DNA from: Dromiciops gliroides
Lineage: Eukaryota > Chordata > Mammalia > Microbiotheria > Microbiotheriidae
DNA length: 64,000 bases
Assembly: GCF_019393635.1 (NCBI RefSeq)
Contig: NC_057862.1
Span: 267,978,441 to 268,042,440, forward strand
Reading direction: 5' to 3'
The notes under the pieces are model-generated. The model did no database searches and was not told the origin of the DNA. It was given only the letters and a program-made list of their open reading frames with translations. The position numbers were made by a program, and so were the translations under genes. Below, one piece after another: positions 44,059 to 55,685 of this stretch. Within the stretch, counting starts at the first letter, position 1. Each line of letters begins with the position of its first letter.

Positions 44059-44655
44059 TGTCATGGGAGGATTATGGGCCCTGGTCACCCCAACAATTCT
44101 CTGGGGGGTTCAAGGAACTTTTTCCTTGAAACCTCAGGGGTTTTCCCTTGAAATCAAGTAGGCCTCTCCTTGAACACAATCAAGGACACACACACTCACC
44201 TAACGGAGATAAGCGGCACAGATTGAACTGAGCATGCTCCAGGACCATTACCCCACATTCCAGTCCTCCTAAGCATCTGGATGAGGTAATCCAGGAGAAG
44301 ACCACCTGGAACCGCCCATCAGCAGACTGCTTAGACCCATCAGGACAAAGTTGACACCCACCACCAGATCGATCAGGAGGGATTCCTCCTACGCCAGCAC
44401 AACTTGGGAAGACCACCAGCCCCTCACCCAATAAGAGACTCTTATCCACCCCCATCTAAACCCTATAAAATGGCACCCCACAAGTTAGTTGGGGGGAAGC
44501 GTTTTGTTCTGGCAAAACCTTCTTCCCGGCCGGTTTCTCTTGTACCCCAATAAACCTGTTCTCTTATTCCTGATTAGGTCTTGTGGGAGAGTGTAATTCT
44601 TTACAGAGGAATCCTAAGGACCCACGTGCTTTCTCCTATCAGTTTCCCCTTATCA
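44059..44655 (+). mobile_element. Solo LTR-A
   Basis: 597 bp, TGTCATGGGAGG...CCTTATCA, 4-bp duplication CAAC at 44055-44058 and 44656-44659. CTATAAAATGG at ~44463 and CAATAAACC at ~44549 mark promoter and poly(A) site. Confidence 0.93.
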
Positions 44656-44659
44656 CAAC

Positions 44660-44960
44660 TAAGAATTTTTTTTTTCTAAATATACACAGGGAGACAGGGA
44701 TGATGGTCAAAGTCTGATAGATAACAATGAAGAGGTGGGCATAGGGCATTTCAGTCAGAACCTGGCAACACTCACTTTTTTGTGGGACTACCACTATAAT
44801 TTGGGAAAGTATATAGACTGGGGTAGGGTTGGGAGCAGAGGGAAATAGGCAGGGGGGTAGACATGTGTGAGGTGCCTGGCTATTATCTAGGGCTTGTAAT
44901 AGAGGGAAAGCGATCCCTGTTGTCTCAAAAAGAGAAAAGATTTTTATTTTTAATTTTCAA
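44660..44960. other. Unassigned sequence between LTR elements
   Basis: No gene recognised. G-rich, possibly older ERV-related (see findings). Confidence 0.4.
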
Positions 44961-45015
44961 AAATTTATTTATTTTTTTTTTGCAGGGCAATGGGGGTTAA
45001 GTGACTTGCCCCCCC
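44961..45015 (-). repeat. SINE 3' fragment
   Basis: 5'-truncated antisense SINE (poly(T), GCAGGGCAATGGGGGTTAAG). Flanked by AAAGAGAAAAGATT. Confidence 0.75.
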
Positions 45016-45626
45016 AGAAAGAGAAAAGATTACAGGGGATTGCATGAGAGAAAGCATTAAAAAGGAGGGGAGAGGGGGGCATCTAGGTGGCACAGTTCTC
45101 TGGGGCACATCAAGGAATCTTCTCCTTGAAAAACTAAACCAGAGGACAGATAACACCTAGAGAGATAAGTGGAACCAAATTGGACTGAGCTAGCTTCAGA
45201 TTCCCAACCTTCACTCTCCCTTACCCTGGGGAGATAAATTTGGGTGTGGCTGCGGCTTTTGTGTCCTGAAGAGAGATGCCACCCCTCACCCAATTCCTCT
45301 AGTCACTACCAGTGGGGGATGGTCCTCCCTCACTAAAGGAACTCTTCACAGGCAGATGGTCCACCCCCATAAGTCCTCTATAAAAGTACCTTCCAGGCTC
45401 CTGTTTGAGGAGATTTGGTACCTCTGAGCCACGTGCTTTATGCCAATCTCCCCATGAGAAGTCCAAGGATTTCTTTCATGGTTTCCCTCCCCCCACCCTT
45501 CCCTTCCCTTGCTCCTAAATAAACTACCACCTTATTCTTACTACTTTTTGTGGGCAAGAGGGTGTAATTCTTTAAAGAGGAATTCCTAAGAACCCCAACC
45601 CGTATCTCATTCCCTCCATTACATTT

Positions 45627-45650
45627 TGGCGCCCGAATGTCTGCAGGGAC
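45627..45650 (+). promoter_or_regulatory. Primer binding site, tRNA-Lys type with extra bases
   Basis: TGGCGCCCGAA followed, after six bases, by CAGGGAC. These are the two halves of the tRNA-Lys3 site separated by an insert. Equally it may be a drifted Lys1,2 site. Confidence 0.6.
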
Positions 45651-46122
45651 ACAGGAATTTCCTCTTTCCTCTTGGCACTCAAAACGGGGGTGGGAACCTC
45701 CCTTCTGGGTTTCCTTTCTCCCTCTCCTGCCTGACTCAACCTCCCGTTTGAGTCACAGAGAGGTAGAGAGAAGATGAGCTTTCGCATGCGACAGTGGAGG
45801 GCAGCCTGAGTCTCCCTCCCTCCCTGAAAGCTCAAACAGACGTCTGGACCACGCTTGGCACACAAAACCTGGAGGTAGGGCCCTACCTTCTGGGTTTCTT
45901 TTCTCCCTCTCCCACCGGACTCAACCTCCCGTTTTGAGTCACAGAGAGGTAGATATGGTAGGTGTCTGCACAACAGCAGAGAGCAGCCTGGGACTCCTAG
46001 ATGTCCGAACCACGCTCAGACCCTCAGACTACACGTTTCTGGGTAAGAACATTTATACTTATGTGTCTATCCCTTACCAGTTCTCTGCTCTTGGTTCAGA
46101 CCATTCTCCTTAGACAGTAGTT

Positions 46123-47880
46123 ATGGGGCAGAAAGGGAGTGTTCTGAAAAATTCACCTCTGGGGTGCATCCTAAGAGATTGGACTAAATTAGAGCTTAAA
46201 AACCTGAGAAAGAGATGCATGATACATTTTTGTAACAATTTATGGCCACATTATCCTCTAGGAAGTGAAGGAAATTGGCCTGTACACGGCACCCTTAATT
46301 ATAATACCATCTCGCAATTGGACAAGTTTTGCAAGCGGGAAGGGAGATGGACAGAGATTCCATACATATCGGCTTTTATGACTTTAAGCCAGAAGTCAAA
46401 GGGAAAAGATGAGGTCCCCTTGCCGGTTGAGAATCACTGCAAGTCCAAGTAATTAGCTAACCCTTCGGGCACCTCCTCTGAGACCTCAGCCTCCCCTCCT
46501 CCTCAAAACTCATTCCCTACCTGTTTCTCGTTTCACTCCTTCTTCCCTGCCTGCTTCCGTACCTATGGGTCAACCACTGTCTTATCACTCTATGACTGAG
46601 ACCTCCCCTTGCCCACCGGCTGATCTCAGAACCAATTCCCTGTGCCACATGGGGAGTGGATGTCAGTCTCCTTCTATCCTGCTCTACCCCATTTACAATC
46701 TGGGGGAACTCCAATATGTTCCCATTTCTCCTGTTTTTTCCATTCAGCAGTTGACCCCATCTGCTTTACCTAATCTGCAGTTGCCTACACCCATCTCCTT
46801 TTCCCCTCCCCCACCCACGCTACAGCCAAAGACTGTCACCCCTCCCCCACTGGGTCCTCCACCCAATCCTCTGTCTCCACCTGACCTATCTCCACAACCA
46901 GCTTCACCCAGGTCCTTACCAGGGTCTCCCACTGCTTCCCTGCTTCCATTAAGGGAATTTCCCATTAGGAAGGGCACAACATTAAGGCATATTCCTTTTT
47001 CTATAAGCAGGTTATCTCAGATTAAAGAGAAATTGGGGAGTTACTCAGAACCCCACAAAGTTCATAGATGGCTTTAAGTCTGTGACACTGGAGTTTGACT
47101 TTTCCTGGACCGATTTGCAAATTATTCTTGCCAGCTGAAATCACATGGTCATCTGCCTGGTTGAGGGAATGAGAAGGGGGGTTAAGAAACAAGTCAGTTA
47201 TGGAAGGGTGAAGGAGGTAACACAGGGGTCTGACGAAAATCCTGCTGTCTTCATGAGCCGCTTAGCGGACTCTGAAGAAATATACCAACCGAGACCCCTA
47301 AAGAGATGTAGGAATAACTGTCCTCAATATTCATTTCATCAGCCAGTCTGCTCCTGACATTAGGAGAGAACTCCAGAAGTTAGACTGGGGTCCCCAGATC
47401 CCATCCTCACAACTACTTGATATTGCTTTTAAGATTTTAATAACAGGGACCTTGCCAAAGAGAGAGAAAAGATGGCTCGTGCCCGCTCCATAGACCAAGC
47501 TTCTATAATAGCAGCAGCCATCACCACATCTGCTACCAGCAAAACTCTGGCTGGCCGAGATTCTGGCAGCTGCAGTAAACCGGGACAAAGAAGTGGGGGA
47601 CGCTGCACGAAGGTGAGGCCAGCTCTCCTACCTCTTTGTTCCCAGGGCAGCACCCAAGAGATTGGCTTAGCGAAAATCCAGCGCTCTGCAGCTTGCTCTC
47701 CTGGCCAACACCTTGTCAGGCCCATGGCCAAGCTGGCCATAGGAGGCAAGCCTAGGAATAGGAATGGTTTTAGGGAGACCTTTGTCTTACTCTCTGGTTC
47801 AAGTCCTAGCATGCAATCAAGGCACAAAGTGGGGATGGGATAAAAGGACCCTAAATGTATACAGACACTGCCTATCACAG
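46123..47880 (+). pseudogene. gag: gag remnant spanning matrix to nucleocapsid
   Basis: Matrix from Met-Gly-Gln at 46123 (109 codons open), proline-rich p12-like linker, capsid start (~46990), then the major homology region (QGSDENPAVFMSRL, ~47225), capsid end (FNNRDLAKEREK, ~47440) and a poor CCHC-like stretch (CSKPGQRSGGRC, ~47575). Several frameshifts and stops. The most complete gag of this family here. The domain order is gammaretroviral. Confidence 0.8.
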
Positions 47881-48189
47881 AATTAGGTTTGATCTAATTA
47901 CTTAACTTCTGATCTGATAAAGTCCTTTTTTGGTTTTGCTCTGGTCAGTTTTAATTTTTTTGTTTAAGTCTGTTCCATCTAGGCTCAAGGATTCATGGCA
48001 GATACCCATTGTGTCTATGTGTTGACTCTGGACTCTCTGGGCCCCTCACAGGCTCCGAGCATTCCAGGCCTTCTCCACTTCTCTCCCCTCCCCCTCCCTT
48101 GCGCCATGATTTCTTCCACCCCCAGTCAGCATGAAGCAGTTTCAGAAGAATCTTCATCCCCTTTCCTTATATATAGAGAAGTGGGGAAA

Positions 48190-48744
48190 TGTCATGGGGT
48201 GCAGAGCACCCCAGAAGTTCTCTGGGGGACATCAAGGAATCTTCTCCTTGAGAAACTAAACCAGAGGACAGATAATGCCTAGAGAGATAAGTGGAACCAA
48301 ATTGGACTGAGCTAGCTTGGGATTCCTACCCTTCATTCTGGTCTCCCTTACCCTGGGGAGATAAATTTGGGTGTGGCTGCGGCCTTTGTGTTCTGAAGAG
48401 GGATCCGTAGCCACCCCTCACCCTATTCCTCTAGTCACTACCAGTGGGGGATGGTCCACCTTCACTAAAGGAACTTTCCACAGGCAGAAGGTCACCCCCA
48501 TAAAAGTACCTGCTGGTCTCCTGCTCAAGGGGATTGGTACCTCTGAGCCACATGCTTTGTGCCTATCTCCCCATGAGAAGTCCAAGGATTTCTTTCATGG
48601 TTTCCCTCCCCCCACCCTTCCCTTCCCTTGGCCCTAAATAAACTACCACCTTATTCTAACTACTTTTGTGTGCAAGAGGGTATAATTCTTTAAAGAGGAA
48701 TTCCTAAGAACCCCAACCCCTGATCCAACCTGTACCCCTTTACA
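48190..48744 (+). repeat. 3' LTR of the gag-only provirus
   Basis: TGTCATGGGGTGC...CCCTTTACA. Contains ATAAAAG promoter-type box and AAATAAACTACC poly(A) region. Confidence 0.9.
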
Positions 48745-48906
48745 GATAGAACACCAGCCCTGGATTCAGGAGGACCTGAGTTCAAACCCGGCCTTAGACA
48801 CTAGTTGTGTGACCCTGGGCAAGTCATTTAACCCCAACTGCCTCATCACCCCCCCCAAACCCCCCCCCCCCACACAAAAACAAAAACAAGAACAAGGAGG
48901 GGAGAG

Positions 48907-49400
48907 AGGCCATCTGGTTTTGGTGGTGGGATGGGGTTATACCAATGACTGCTCCTATGGTCTTTGGAAGGAGATGGGACCTTGTATTTGCAGTAGCCTT
49001 TGGGATTTGGTGCTTGAAAAGTCTTGTGTCCTACCTCAAGAAAGGGGGAATTTTGGGGCAGCTAGGTGGCACAGTGGATAGAGCACCAGCTCTGGAGTCA
49101 GAAGTACCTGAGTTCAAATCCAGCCTCAGACACTTAACACTTAACTAGCTGTGTGACCCTGGGCAAGTCACTTAACTCCAATTGCCTCACTAAAAAAAAA
49201 GGGGGGAAATTTGAAATCTAAGGGGCAAAGGAGTAGGACAGTATGGACCCTGGGAGACTTTGAGGTAAATGGGGACAGAGTGGAAGTAACCAGGGAAGGA
49301 ATATTGGGCTACATAATCAGGGATGTGGTGGGAGAGGGACCCTACCACTGGACAGTATTGTCTTTGACATCTACAATTGGCACAAAAATTTTTTAAAGGG
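48907..49400 (+). other. Unassigned, possibly older ERV-like sequence with a SINE
   Basis: G-rich sequence with short open stretches, unlike the flanking L1. No motif firm enough to name a family. The SINE at 49055-49200 interrupts it. Confidence 0.3.
49055..49200 (+). repeat. Marsupial SINE
   Basis: Full copy with A-tail. Confidence 0.92.
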
Positions 49401-49920
49401 ATAAAAAGGAAACTACATTATGTTGAAAGGAACCATAGACAACAAAGCCAACATCAGTAATAAACTTAACATGCTTCAAAAGCCTTAGAATCCAAATTTA
49501 TAAAGGAAACATCTGAGCTATAAGAACATGCAGTGAAAAGACATTTCAATAGCCTACTCTCAGTTTTGGATAAGACTAACAGAAATATAAACAAAAGAGA
49601 AAATATGGAGCTGAATACATTTCTGAAGAAACTAAAGACATATGGTGTCTTCTAAAAGGTACTACAAAAGAACATATGTATCTACATATAAGTGTGTGTG
49701 TGTTCACACCATATGGGACTTTTACCAAAAGTTGACCATGAACCACAGAATATTGCAAACCAATGAAAAAAGGCAGAAATAGCCAATACATGCTTTACAA
49801 ACCATAACATAAGAATGATGAAATAATGACAAAATTTCTGGGATGCAACTAAAGCAATCCTCAGGGGAAAAATTAAATCCTTACAAACATAAATTTTAAA
49901 AATTTAAAAATAGAAAGAAA
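49400..49920 (+). mobile_element. Decayed L1 ORF2 fragment
   Basis: ATTTCTGGGATGCAACTAAAGCAATCCTCAGGGG matches the L1 ORF2 segment before the reverse transcriptase core. Many stops. Confidence 0.6.
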
Positions 49921-51090
49921 AAGGGGGATTAATGAACATTTTAAAAATTATGCATTAAAACAAAATATAAAAACAAATATAAAATAAGTATAATATTTTA
50001 AGTTATCTATATATGGAAATATTTATTTAATTTGGTATTAGGTAAATACAGATAAAATATCTGATATTGATTTTGCAATTTGCTTCATTTTCCTGAAATT
50101 CACATTGTAGTAAAAATAGCACCCACACAAATTTTTTCTGTATCCTAGGAAGAAATTAAGATGTTAAAATAGCTACATCTCAGTTGTTAGGTGCCCTCTG
50201 AAACTGATATATTGGCAAATAATTTTATTTTGTAAGCCTTGATGAAGAAATGACATTATGAATCTTTGTCTATACACATACACCTAGTATAATTCAGTTC
50301 CTTTTACTGTTCTTTAGTCTGTTCACTGAAAATTTTGTAACTTCTAATCTGACAATGTTTAAATTTACATTTGTTGAATATTAAAAGTTTTTGCATCTTG
50401 CCTATCTCCTACAAACAGATCAGAGAAATTATATTTTATAATATCTTCTACAACTAGAAAGAGAACATATCCATACCTGTCCTCCTATGAAACAGATCAG
50501 AGACAGAGAGAAAATACATAATATCAATTTAATATTTTATTGTCTCAAGAAGAAAGATAAGACATGATCATGTGGAGACTTCCCTCCTAAGAGAGAAGCT
50601 CAGGGGACTCCCCATTTCTGAGGGTATATATGGTTTTAGTCTACTGATTACAGGGTGTTGTCAGTTTCAATAGTATGATACAGAAATCAAACCCAGAAGC
50701 AAAAAGCAGTTTAACAATTTCAGTTATAACAAGTATGGAGGAAATACAGAAGCATCATTATAAGACTACAGGATTCCCAAAAAAAGGGTTTGGCAAGGAT
50801 GAGGATGTCCAGATGTTACCATAAGATAGGGACTTACTATCCTGAGGGAAAAAGAAGTCACTGGTCTTTTTATCTGCTAGCTATCTGGGTTCAGGTTTGG
50901 AGTTCAGTTGAAGGACATTTTGCTCCTATTAATCCTATTAATTTAGGGTTTCATAAAAAACCCCTTGGATAATAAGGTACCTTCATCAAATATCCAGGTG
51001 ATCCATATATTCATATTAACACATTAAATGATTGTTTACAATCAACCAGGCCTTTATAGTACCATATAAAGTATATGTATACACTCTTTT
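49921..51090. other. Unassigned AT-rich sequence
   Basis: No gene seen. The part at ~50490-50990 (TTTAATATTTTATTGTCTCA and a GC-richer body) could be an antisense LTR, but I cannot define its ends. Confidence 0.35.
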
Positions 51091-51249
51091 TGTTGTTGTT
51101 GGTTGTTTGTTTGTTTGGTCGGGGCAATGAGGGTTAAGTGACTTGCCCAGGGTCACACAGTTAGTGTCAAGTGTCTGAGGCCACATTTGAACTCAGGTCC
51201 TACTGAATCCGGGGCTGGTGCTTTTATCCACTGCACCACCTAGCTGCCC
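51091..51249 (-). repeat. Marsupial SINE
   Basis: Antisense with (GTT)n/(GTTT)n tail. Flanked by ATACTCTTTT. Confidence 0.93.
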
Positions 51250-51614
51250 TATACTCTTTTTGATATGAATAATTTCCTACAAGGGATACAGAGGTTCTAA
51301 GACAGAGGCCATGACTCCTAAATGAACCGAGCTTGTGCTAAATTTTAGAGTCTTTACTATTCTGGCCATGAAAACAGATGGCATGTACAAGAAAAAACAG
51401 CTGAACAAATATCTAAACTCAGTGTTACTGGATGCCTATTCCATACCCCCTGAGTGATGAGATATTTTGGCTTTATAATTCAGATGTAGCTTGTGCCCAA
51501 AATCAACCCTATTTCTCAAATGTCAGGAATTTTTGTCAGTTCATGTAACCTTTATGTGTTAAAAAGCCTGTAACTGAGGGCATAGACTGCTGAAATGAAT
51601 TCCACAAGGCCAGG
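51250..51614. other. Intergenic sequence downstream of BAZ1A
   Basis: Nothing recognised. Confidence 0.5.
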
Positions 51615-52428
51615 ATACTTTGAAAAATGTATCATTTTATTTGTACACTTAAAAAGTTGTACATTGAAACTTATAATACAGTTCTGTAGAAGCTACTTAT
51701 CGCTGGAAGAACTGCCAGGGAAAAGGGAGGGTTGTTACCTTTTTCGGTTGATCATTAGAAAAAGTTAGAGGAATAAACAAAAACACAGTAAATTAAAAAA
51801 AAAATTAAGGAACTTTTTCCAGGTACAAATTTTATAAATACAAAAACAAATTCACAAATTTCTTTGAATACTAAATAAATATCTACTTAACAAACTCCAA
51901 CTGAATACCTCCAGCTAGCACTGGTACAGCACTTTTTATTGATATGCAAAAAAATTGTACTCATTCATGTGTAGTGTTCAAAGAATGTGCTCCATAAAAC
52001 AATTCTTAGTCATTTACAATTTCTAAACTGTGCTAAAGTAGATTTCATTGTATAAAACCCCCAACAATGCCAGAGTCTAGAAAAAAGTAAAAGATGAAAA
52101 AAGAGTCAAAGGTGTAGAAAAAAATCATTTTTGCAAGATACTTGGACACATGAATGATCTTTAAAATACGTAAAAACCTCTGTAAACCAGTACTGTATCC
52201 AATACATCTATCAAACAGACAACGAACAAAATTGTAGCAAAGGAAATCTTTCCTACATTCTCCTGAGTGCTTAATATTAAAATTTGAGAACATAGTGCAG
52301 GCCACACTTCAAGGTGGTTAAAGAGTTGTTATTGCTTTATGACATGACTGCTTTAAGCATGATTTAATATTCCATTTTCATGAATAGCATTAGGTTTTCC
52401 TCAGAATAAATCCTTCAGAAGGACAAAG
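51615..52428 (-). other. BAZ1A: BAZ1A 3' UTR
   Basis: Follows the TAA at 52429-52431. About 0.8 kb, AT-rich, free of recognisable repeats, unlike the flanks, which suggests constraint. The end is set by the AATAAA at 51636-51641, so it is approximate. Confidence 0.8.
51636..51641 (-). terminator. BAZ1A: BAZ1A polyadenylation signal
   Basis: AATAAA on the minus strand (plus TTTATT) in the context TGTACAAATAAAATGATAC. Cleavage is expected ~15-25 nt further left. Confidence 0.75.
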
Positions 52429-52622
52429 TTATATTCGTGACTTTTTTGCAGCTGGAGGCATAGTGTGGTCCAGATTACCAGGTGTAACATGCAGTCCAAG
52501 CTTTTGGGCCTGAATGTGGAAAAATGCTTGAAGTCTCGTTCCAGCTTTTGCTTCACTTGTATTACGAGGGTTGTACTCAAAGCAGTTTGAGAACATTAAC
52601 TCAACATCTTCAATAAACTCAG
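52429..52622 (-). CDS. BAZ1A: BAZ1A last coding exon: end of bromodomain and C terminus
   Basis: Acceptor CCTAG at 52623-52627, then CT GAG TTT, completing Ser with the previous exon (LAS/EFIEDVELMFSNCFEYN). It holds the bromodomain B and C helices. The Asn of FEYN is the position that binds acetyl-lysine in the family. After it come the conserved FFHIQAQKLGLHVTP segment and the C-terminal PPAAKKSRI, then TAA at 52429. These residues match the known mammalian BAZ1A end, with small changes (…PGNLDHTM…) before it. The bromodomain is proposed to read acetylated histones. Confidence 0.96.
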
Positions 52623-52689
52623 CTAGGAACAAAAAAGGAGTTAATATGAAAATTATAAAATGGTTATGCAGCAAAAACAACAGCTTACA

Positions 52690-52860
52690 TTTACAAAAGG
52701 CTTATTAAAGTGTTTTATATAAATCCCTACTTCACTCTTCACAAATTAAGAAGTGCAAATATCTGAGGAAACTGAGTTTCACAGAGATTAAATAACTTAC
52801 CCAAGGTTGCTACCAAGTGCTAGAGTCAGAATCTTAACCCAGATCTTCTGACTACATTAA
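52690..52860 (-). repeat. MIR remnant in BAZ1A intron
   Basis: GAGGAAACTGAGTTTCACAG and AACTTACCCAAGGTTGC are MIR core phrases. Confidence 0.7.
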
Positions 52861-53110
52861 GAAAATGGAACTTTGTTATTATTTTAAATATTAAGTAAAC
52901 TGGGGGCCTGTAAAAGGTAGTAGAATGATATTCTGAACTTTTATCCTATGTACCTATAAAAATATAGTGCAGAGGCCAAGGCAATTTCAAAGCTGAGTGT
53001 TTCAGTCCATATATCTATAATTATATTAAGATTTATCTCTGATTATTCTATATGTAGCACTTTTTACCCAATCCTTAATTGTTTTCAATTCCTATTTATT
53101 TGGTAGCCTT

Positions 53111-53298
53111 TCTTTTTTTTTTTTTTTTTGGTAAATTTACTTTAAAAAAAAAATTCTTTTTTGTGGGGCAATGAGGGCTAAGTGACTTGCCCAGGGTCAC
53201 ACGGCTAGTAAGTGTCAAGTGTCTGAGGTCATATTTGAACTCAGGTCCTCCTGAATCCAGGGCCAGTGCTTTATCTACTGCACCACCTAGCTGTCCCC
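53111..53298 (-). repeat. Marsupial SINE in BAZ1A intron
   Basis: Antisense on the plus strand, hence sense relative to BAZ1A. Flanked by TATTTGGTAGCCTTT. Confidence 0.93.
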
Positions 53299-53551
53299 TA
53301 TTTGGTAGCCTTTTAAATATCAGATAATATTATCCATAAAACACCATAAAATCCATAATTAAAATTAAATAGCATCCACACAATTGAAAAGAAAATAATT
53401 TATCTTCATATAAAAGTTTTTATAAGAACAATGAAATAATATTCTACTACTGCTAACCTTTTCTTTCTTAGCACAATGCTAATAATATGAATTGAATTAG
53501 AAACACAAACTTTAAAAAAAAACTTAAGAGAAACAAATTTAAATTACTTAC

Positions 53552-53639
53552 AAGCTAGTTTATATTCACATTTGTTCACTTTTTCACGGATTATATTTAA
53601 GGCAATAGGTTTTTTGATGATATCATAGTAGTCTGGTAC
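53552..53639 (-). CDS. BAZ1A: BAZ1A exon: bromodomain ZA loop
   Basis: 88 nt, acceptor TTTTCCAG, donor GTAAGT. Encodes VPDYYDIIKKPIALNIIREK and VNKCEYKLA. The PDYYDIIKKP motif is the hallmark ZA loop of bromodomains, forming one wall of the acetyl-lysine pocket. Starts at phase 0 after SKIQ of the upstream exon and ends one base into the Ser codon. Confidence 0.96.
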
Positions 53640-53929
53640 CTGGAAAATAATTGTGTAAGCATAGTATTTAATAAAGAAAATATTGTTAACCAAAGACATT
53701 TCAACCAAATTACCAACTTAACAACTGGATATTATTAAATGCTCAAGAAAACAGAGAAAGAAACTATCAGCCTCCTCAGATGTTCAATATTAACTACCTT
53801 AACATTAAAAAAAAAAGCATAAAACAAATGAAGGCACGGTTCCAAACAAAAATTAAACATTAAGATAAAGTTTTAAGATAGTAATATAAGATAGTTTTGC
53901 ACAAAACTGTTCACAAATGATATTTTTAC

Positions 53930-54520
53930 ATTTATGTAAGAATAGAGAGATAGTATGCCATAGAGAGCTAAGTTCAAATCCTGACTCTGACACATGCTGT
54001 GACTATGGAACAAAACACTCAACCCTCTTGGTACCTTGAGACAACTTATCCCTAAGCCTGTAAATTATAAAGATGAGTTTGTCAATATCTGTTGATCTCC
54101 ATTCTCTTCAAATATAAAACTAACAGCAGCTTCAGTGTCTATATCTTTCTGACAGATTAGGTAGGAATGGTAAAATCATAAAAGCAGATAATGGCCAATA
54201 TTGCCATAGCATCAAGCAATAAGACTCACTAAAGGTTTGCTAATGTGATGCCAGTATTTTAATAGTGCCAATTATTCCAAATATTGTTTCTGGTTACTGA
54301 TCAGGAAATGTGCATCGCATTCCAAGCAATAAGCAGTAAACACCACCCAGAGACGAAAGCATAAGAACTAAAATTCATAGTCCCTTTTATCTCATTTGAT
54401 CTCTCAATAACCCTATGAAGTACTTAGTCTGAGGGGTATTCAGAAGCATTAAGTGACTCAGTTTCAGGTCTTCCAACTCTTAAGTCCAGTAGTCTACATT
54501 CTATCATACTGTCTTCTTGA
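53930..54520. repeat. Two MIR remnants in BAZ1A intron
   Basis: About 53935-54050 (AAGTTCAAATCCTGACTCTGACAC) and 54380-54515 (AACCCTATGAAGTACTTAGT, AAGTGACTCAGTTTCAGG). Old, diverged copies. Confidence 0.5.
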
Positions 54521-55204
54521 CAAAAATAGATGAATAAGACTAGACAAATATGTCAAACTTTCAGCAAATACAAATAATTCAGAAGTGAGACAAAACGCCA
54601 CCTCCATCCATCCTTTCTCCCCCTTCTCCACAAGAATTAAGTTTAGGAAAGCAGACAGAAAACATCTTAGATTATCAAACCTGATTTTTGTAGGTCAGTG
54701 TATTTCCAAATTTCTTTATACTGATTTGGACTACAGCATACATTGTTATTAAGTAAATGGATCACTAAGAATAATGAAAATAAGTAGGCAAGAAGGTAGA
54801 GAATCCATTGTTCTACTCTAATGGCGTAATAAAAACCAGGAGTTTTTAAAAAGTGTAATAGTTTCTTCAGTTTAACTATCTGAAACTTTTAATATAACTA
54901 TCCTGAAACCTCAGAGCTGTCAATAGTAAGGTAGCCTGTTAAACTTACAACAGGTCTGAATCATCATCATCATTGTCGTCGTCATCTGATTAAATAACTA
55001 GAAGGGTAAGCTACTCTTGTTTCATCTACAACTACATATTTTCCCATCAACTATATTACTAATATATTACTACTGTTGGAAAACTTTAGCAACTGTTTTA
55101 AATAGGAAAAATGAATTATTTCAGACAACTTAGTTGTCTGATTCAAAATATGAAGGTGGATATATTTATCATATTGTCATCAATTTACATCCACCCTCAC
55201 TTAC
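54521..55204 (-). other. BAZ1A: BAZ1A intron, no repeat family recognised
   Basis: AT-rich intron. A short ATC/GTC trinucleotide tract at 54961-54990 is discussed in findings. Confidence 0.5.
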
Positions 55205-55347
55205 CTGTATCTTGGAAACCAGTTTCAAGAAAGGCCAGCTGTCATCATGTCGTACTAGTTCTACAACAAGTTGTTCAAAAGCAGACAATTCATGGACTCC
55301 ACCCTGTCTGCCCGAACTCCTTCGATTCAATGTCTTAGGAGATGAGT
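55205..55347 (-). CDS. BAZ1A: BAZ1A exon: start of bromodomain
   Basis: 143 nt, acceptor TATATTTCAG, donor GTAAGT. Encodes SSPKTLNRRSSGRQGGVHEL then SAFEQLVVELVRHDDSWPFL and KLVSKIQ. The second block is the bromodomain Z helix. The first is the basic linker, where the copy here reads SPKTLN against SPVTLG in human as I recall it. Two bases (AC) complete an Asp codon begun in the upstream exon. Confidence 0.96.
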
Positions 55348-55530
55348 CTGAAATATAAAAGGAGAAAATGTGTCTTAGAAAATTAAAGGATAAGTCGAAA
55401 ATACTTAACATTTAAAACAAAATAAAAATGCATGTAAATTCAAAAAATAATTCAGAGACCAAAATCAAACAGGAAAACAGGACAGTTTAGGCTGTTGCTT
55501 GAAACATTAAAAAAAAAAAAACTTATATGG

Positions 55531-55685
55531 GGGGCACCTAGGTGGTGCAGTGGCCCTGGATTCGGGAGGGCCTGAGTTCAGATCTGGCCTCAGACACTTG
55601 ACACTTACTAGCTGTGTGACCCTGTGCAAGTCACTTAACCCTCACTGCCCCACCAAAAAAAACCCAAAACAAAACAAAAAAAAAT
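55531..55685 (+). repeat. Marsupial SINE, head partly deleted
   Basis: Flanked by ACTTATATGG. About 23 bp lost from the head. Confidence 0.92.

Larger units (their letters stand above)
45096..48744 (+). mobile_element. Gag-only LTR-B provirus inside a SINE
   Basis: 5' LTR 45096-45623 (first ~28 bp lost), primer site at 45627, leader, broken gag, polypurine tract (AGAGAAGTGGGGAAA, 48175-48189), 3' LTR 48190-48744. No protease, polymerase, integrase or env. Same layout as 16149-20369. Confidence 0.9.
45075..48893 (+). repeat. Marsupial SINE split by an LTR-B provirus
   Basis: Head 45075-45095 (GGGGGCATCTAGGTGGCACAG) and body from 48745 (GATAGAACACCAGCCCTGG) rejoin into one SINE. Outer duplication AAGGAGGGGAGAG at 45062-45074 and 48894-48906. 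Confidence 0.9.

Noticed and set aside
44180..44455. 91-codon frame also found near 35932-36219
   Set aside because: Antisense reading of LTR-A. It recurs because the LTR recurs.
47429..47878. 149-codon minus-strand frame
   Set aside because: Opposite strand of the gag nucleocapsid remnant. No motif.
52045..52305. 86-codon minus-strand frame downstream of the BAZ1A stop
   Set aside because: Lies within the BAZ1A 3' UTR, low complexity, no motif.
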